From assembly GCA_951812345.1 (NCBI GenBank), contig OX638295.1, positions 496,501 to 560,500 on the forward strand: 64,000 bases of DNA, given 5' to 3'. The DNA is from Rhodothermales bacterium (GTDB taxonomy: Bacteria; Bacteroidota; Rhodothermia; Rhodothermales; VXPQ01). Below the pieces are notes generated by a model. The model saw only the letters and a list, made by a program, of their open reading frames with translations, ran no database searches and was not told the DNA's origin. A program made the translations under genes and the position numbers. Positions 63,857 through 64,000 of this stretch are shown here, piece after piece; within the stretch, counting starts at the first letter, position 1; every line of letters starts with the position of its first letter.

Positions 63857-64000
63857 TTGCTCTATTCCTTTCGCTATCCGGCAGCGGTTCTTGCCGCAGG
63901 AATCCTCGCCCTGAGTGCGTGCGATCAGGCGCCCGGCCCGCTTGACGATGCGGGCACTCCGCCGGAGTTGTCCGATTTTTCCTTTTCGCCGCATCAGTTT
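63857..64000 (+). CDS. Lipoprotein, partial (runs off the window)
   Basis: From TTG 63857 the frame reads a signal sequence, LLYSFRYPAAVLAAGILALSAC, with a lipobox LSAC, then DQAPGPLDDAGTPPELSDFS to the window end. An in-frame TTG at 63809 is an alternative start. The mature protein is unseen, so no function can be given. The 221 bp upstream show no gene; no promoter stands out. Confidence 0.6.
   Translation, partial: MLYSFRYPAAVLAAGILALSACDQAPGPLDDAGTPPELSDFSFSPHQF

Noticed and set aside
1-64000. tRNA, rRNA and known riboswitch genes
   Set aside because: No cloverleaf, rRNA segment or recognised aptamer was seen by eye; a covariance-model scan would be decisive.

Overview
The window is about 58% GC by eye. 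It reads as a Bacteroidota/Rhodothermota chromosome, most like the Rhodothermales. The evidence is an alternative complex III (act) operon joined to a caa3 oxidase, a type IX secretion C-terminal sorting domain, a GLPGLI protein beside a TonB-dependent receptor, BshA (bacillithiol synthesis), a Bacteroidota-style YbeY, and starts that often lack a Shine-Dalgarno sequence. No rRNA, tRNA or CRISPR array was recognised.

Layout. Positions 1-2625 (minus) hold the start of accA and a large glycosyltransferase fusion. Positions 2792-15606 (plus) are one respiratory block: actA-F, a small membrane protein, SCO, then caa3 oxidase subunits II-I-III-IV. A convergent gene for a secreted lamin-tail/T9SS protein follows. 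Positions 16776-29032 (plus) are the most unusual part: a CydA-like protein without CydB, three c-type cytochromes (five haem motifs), a radical SAM protein of the AhbD/NirJ type, a ferredoxin, three proteins I cannot place, a universal-stress/rubredoxin fusion, an Mrp-type ATPase, a zinc-ribbon protein and a CopD-like membrane protein. Five copies of a small domain resembling the protochlorophyllide-reductase C-terminal domain (PCP_red) are spread over three of these proteins. I read this as a dedicated oxidase-like complex with its own cofactor-maturation genes.

Positions 29013-34182 hold small hypothetical genes, a perfect 30-bp x5 tandem repeat and the GLPGLI/TonB-receptor pair. Positions 34271-39315 hold a second, different haem-copper oxidase (A1 type, no fused cytochrome c), led by a lipoprotein with a probable type-1 copper site. 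Positions 39510-49505 are mixed: MpaB/DUF2236 oxygenase, sulfotransferase, DUF1499, a DUF2723 membrane protein, cold-shock protein, YbeY, HPF, a duplicated DoxX protein and RsmI. Positions 49766-63635 are mostly housekeeping genes: LptF/G, an MBL hydrolase, TonB, BshA, PdxB, Era, PdxJ, RsmD, CoaD, an aminotransferase and a site-2 protease. The window ends inside a lipoprotein gene.

A family of short non-coding elements with 13-bp inverted ends (AGGATACTCTGAT) runs through the second half and near 28.5 kb. One copy is inserted inside another. Comparison with an uninterrupted copy shows a TA target duplication, so these are MITE-like elements, probably moved by an IS630/Tc1-type transposase encoded elsewhere. 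Several sit directly on gene ends; one supplies the C-terminus of the LptF/G protein.
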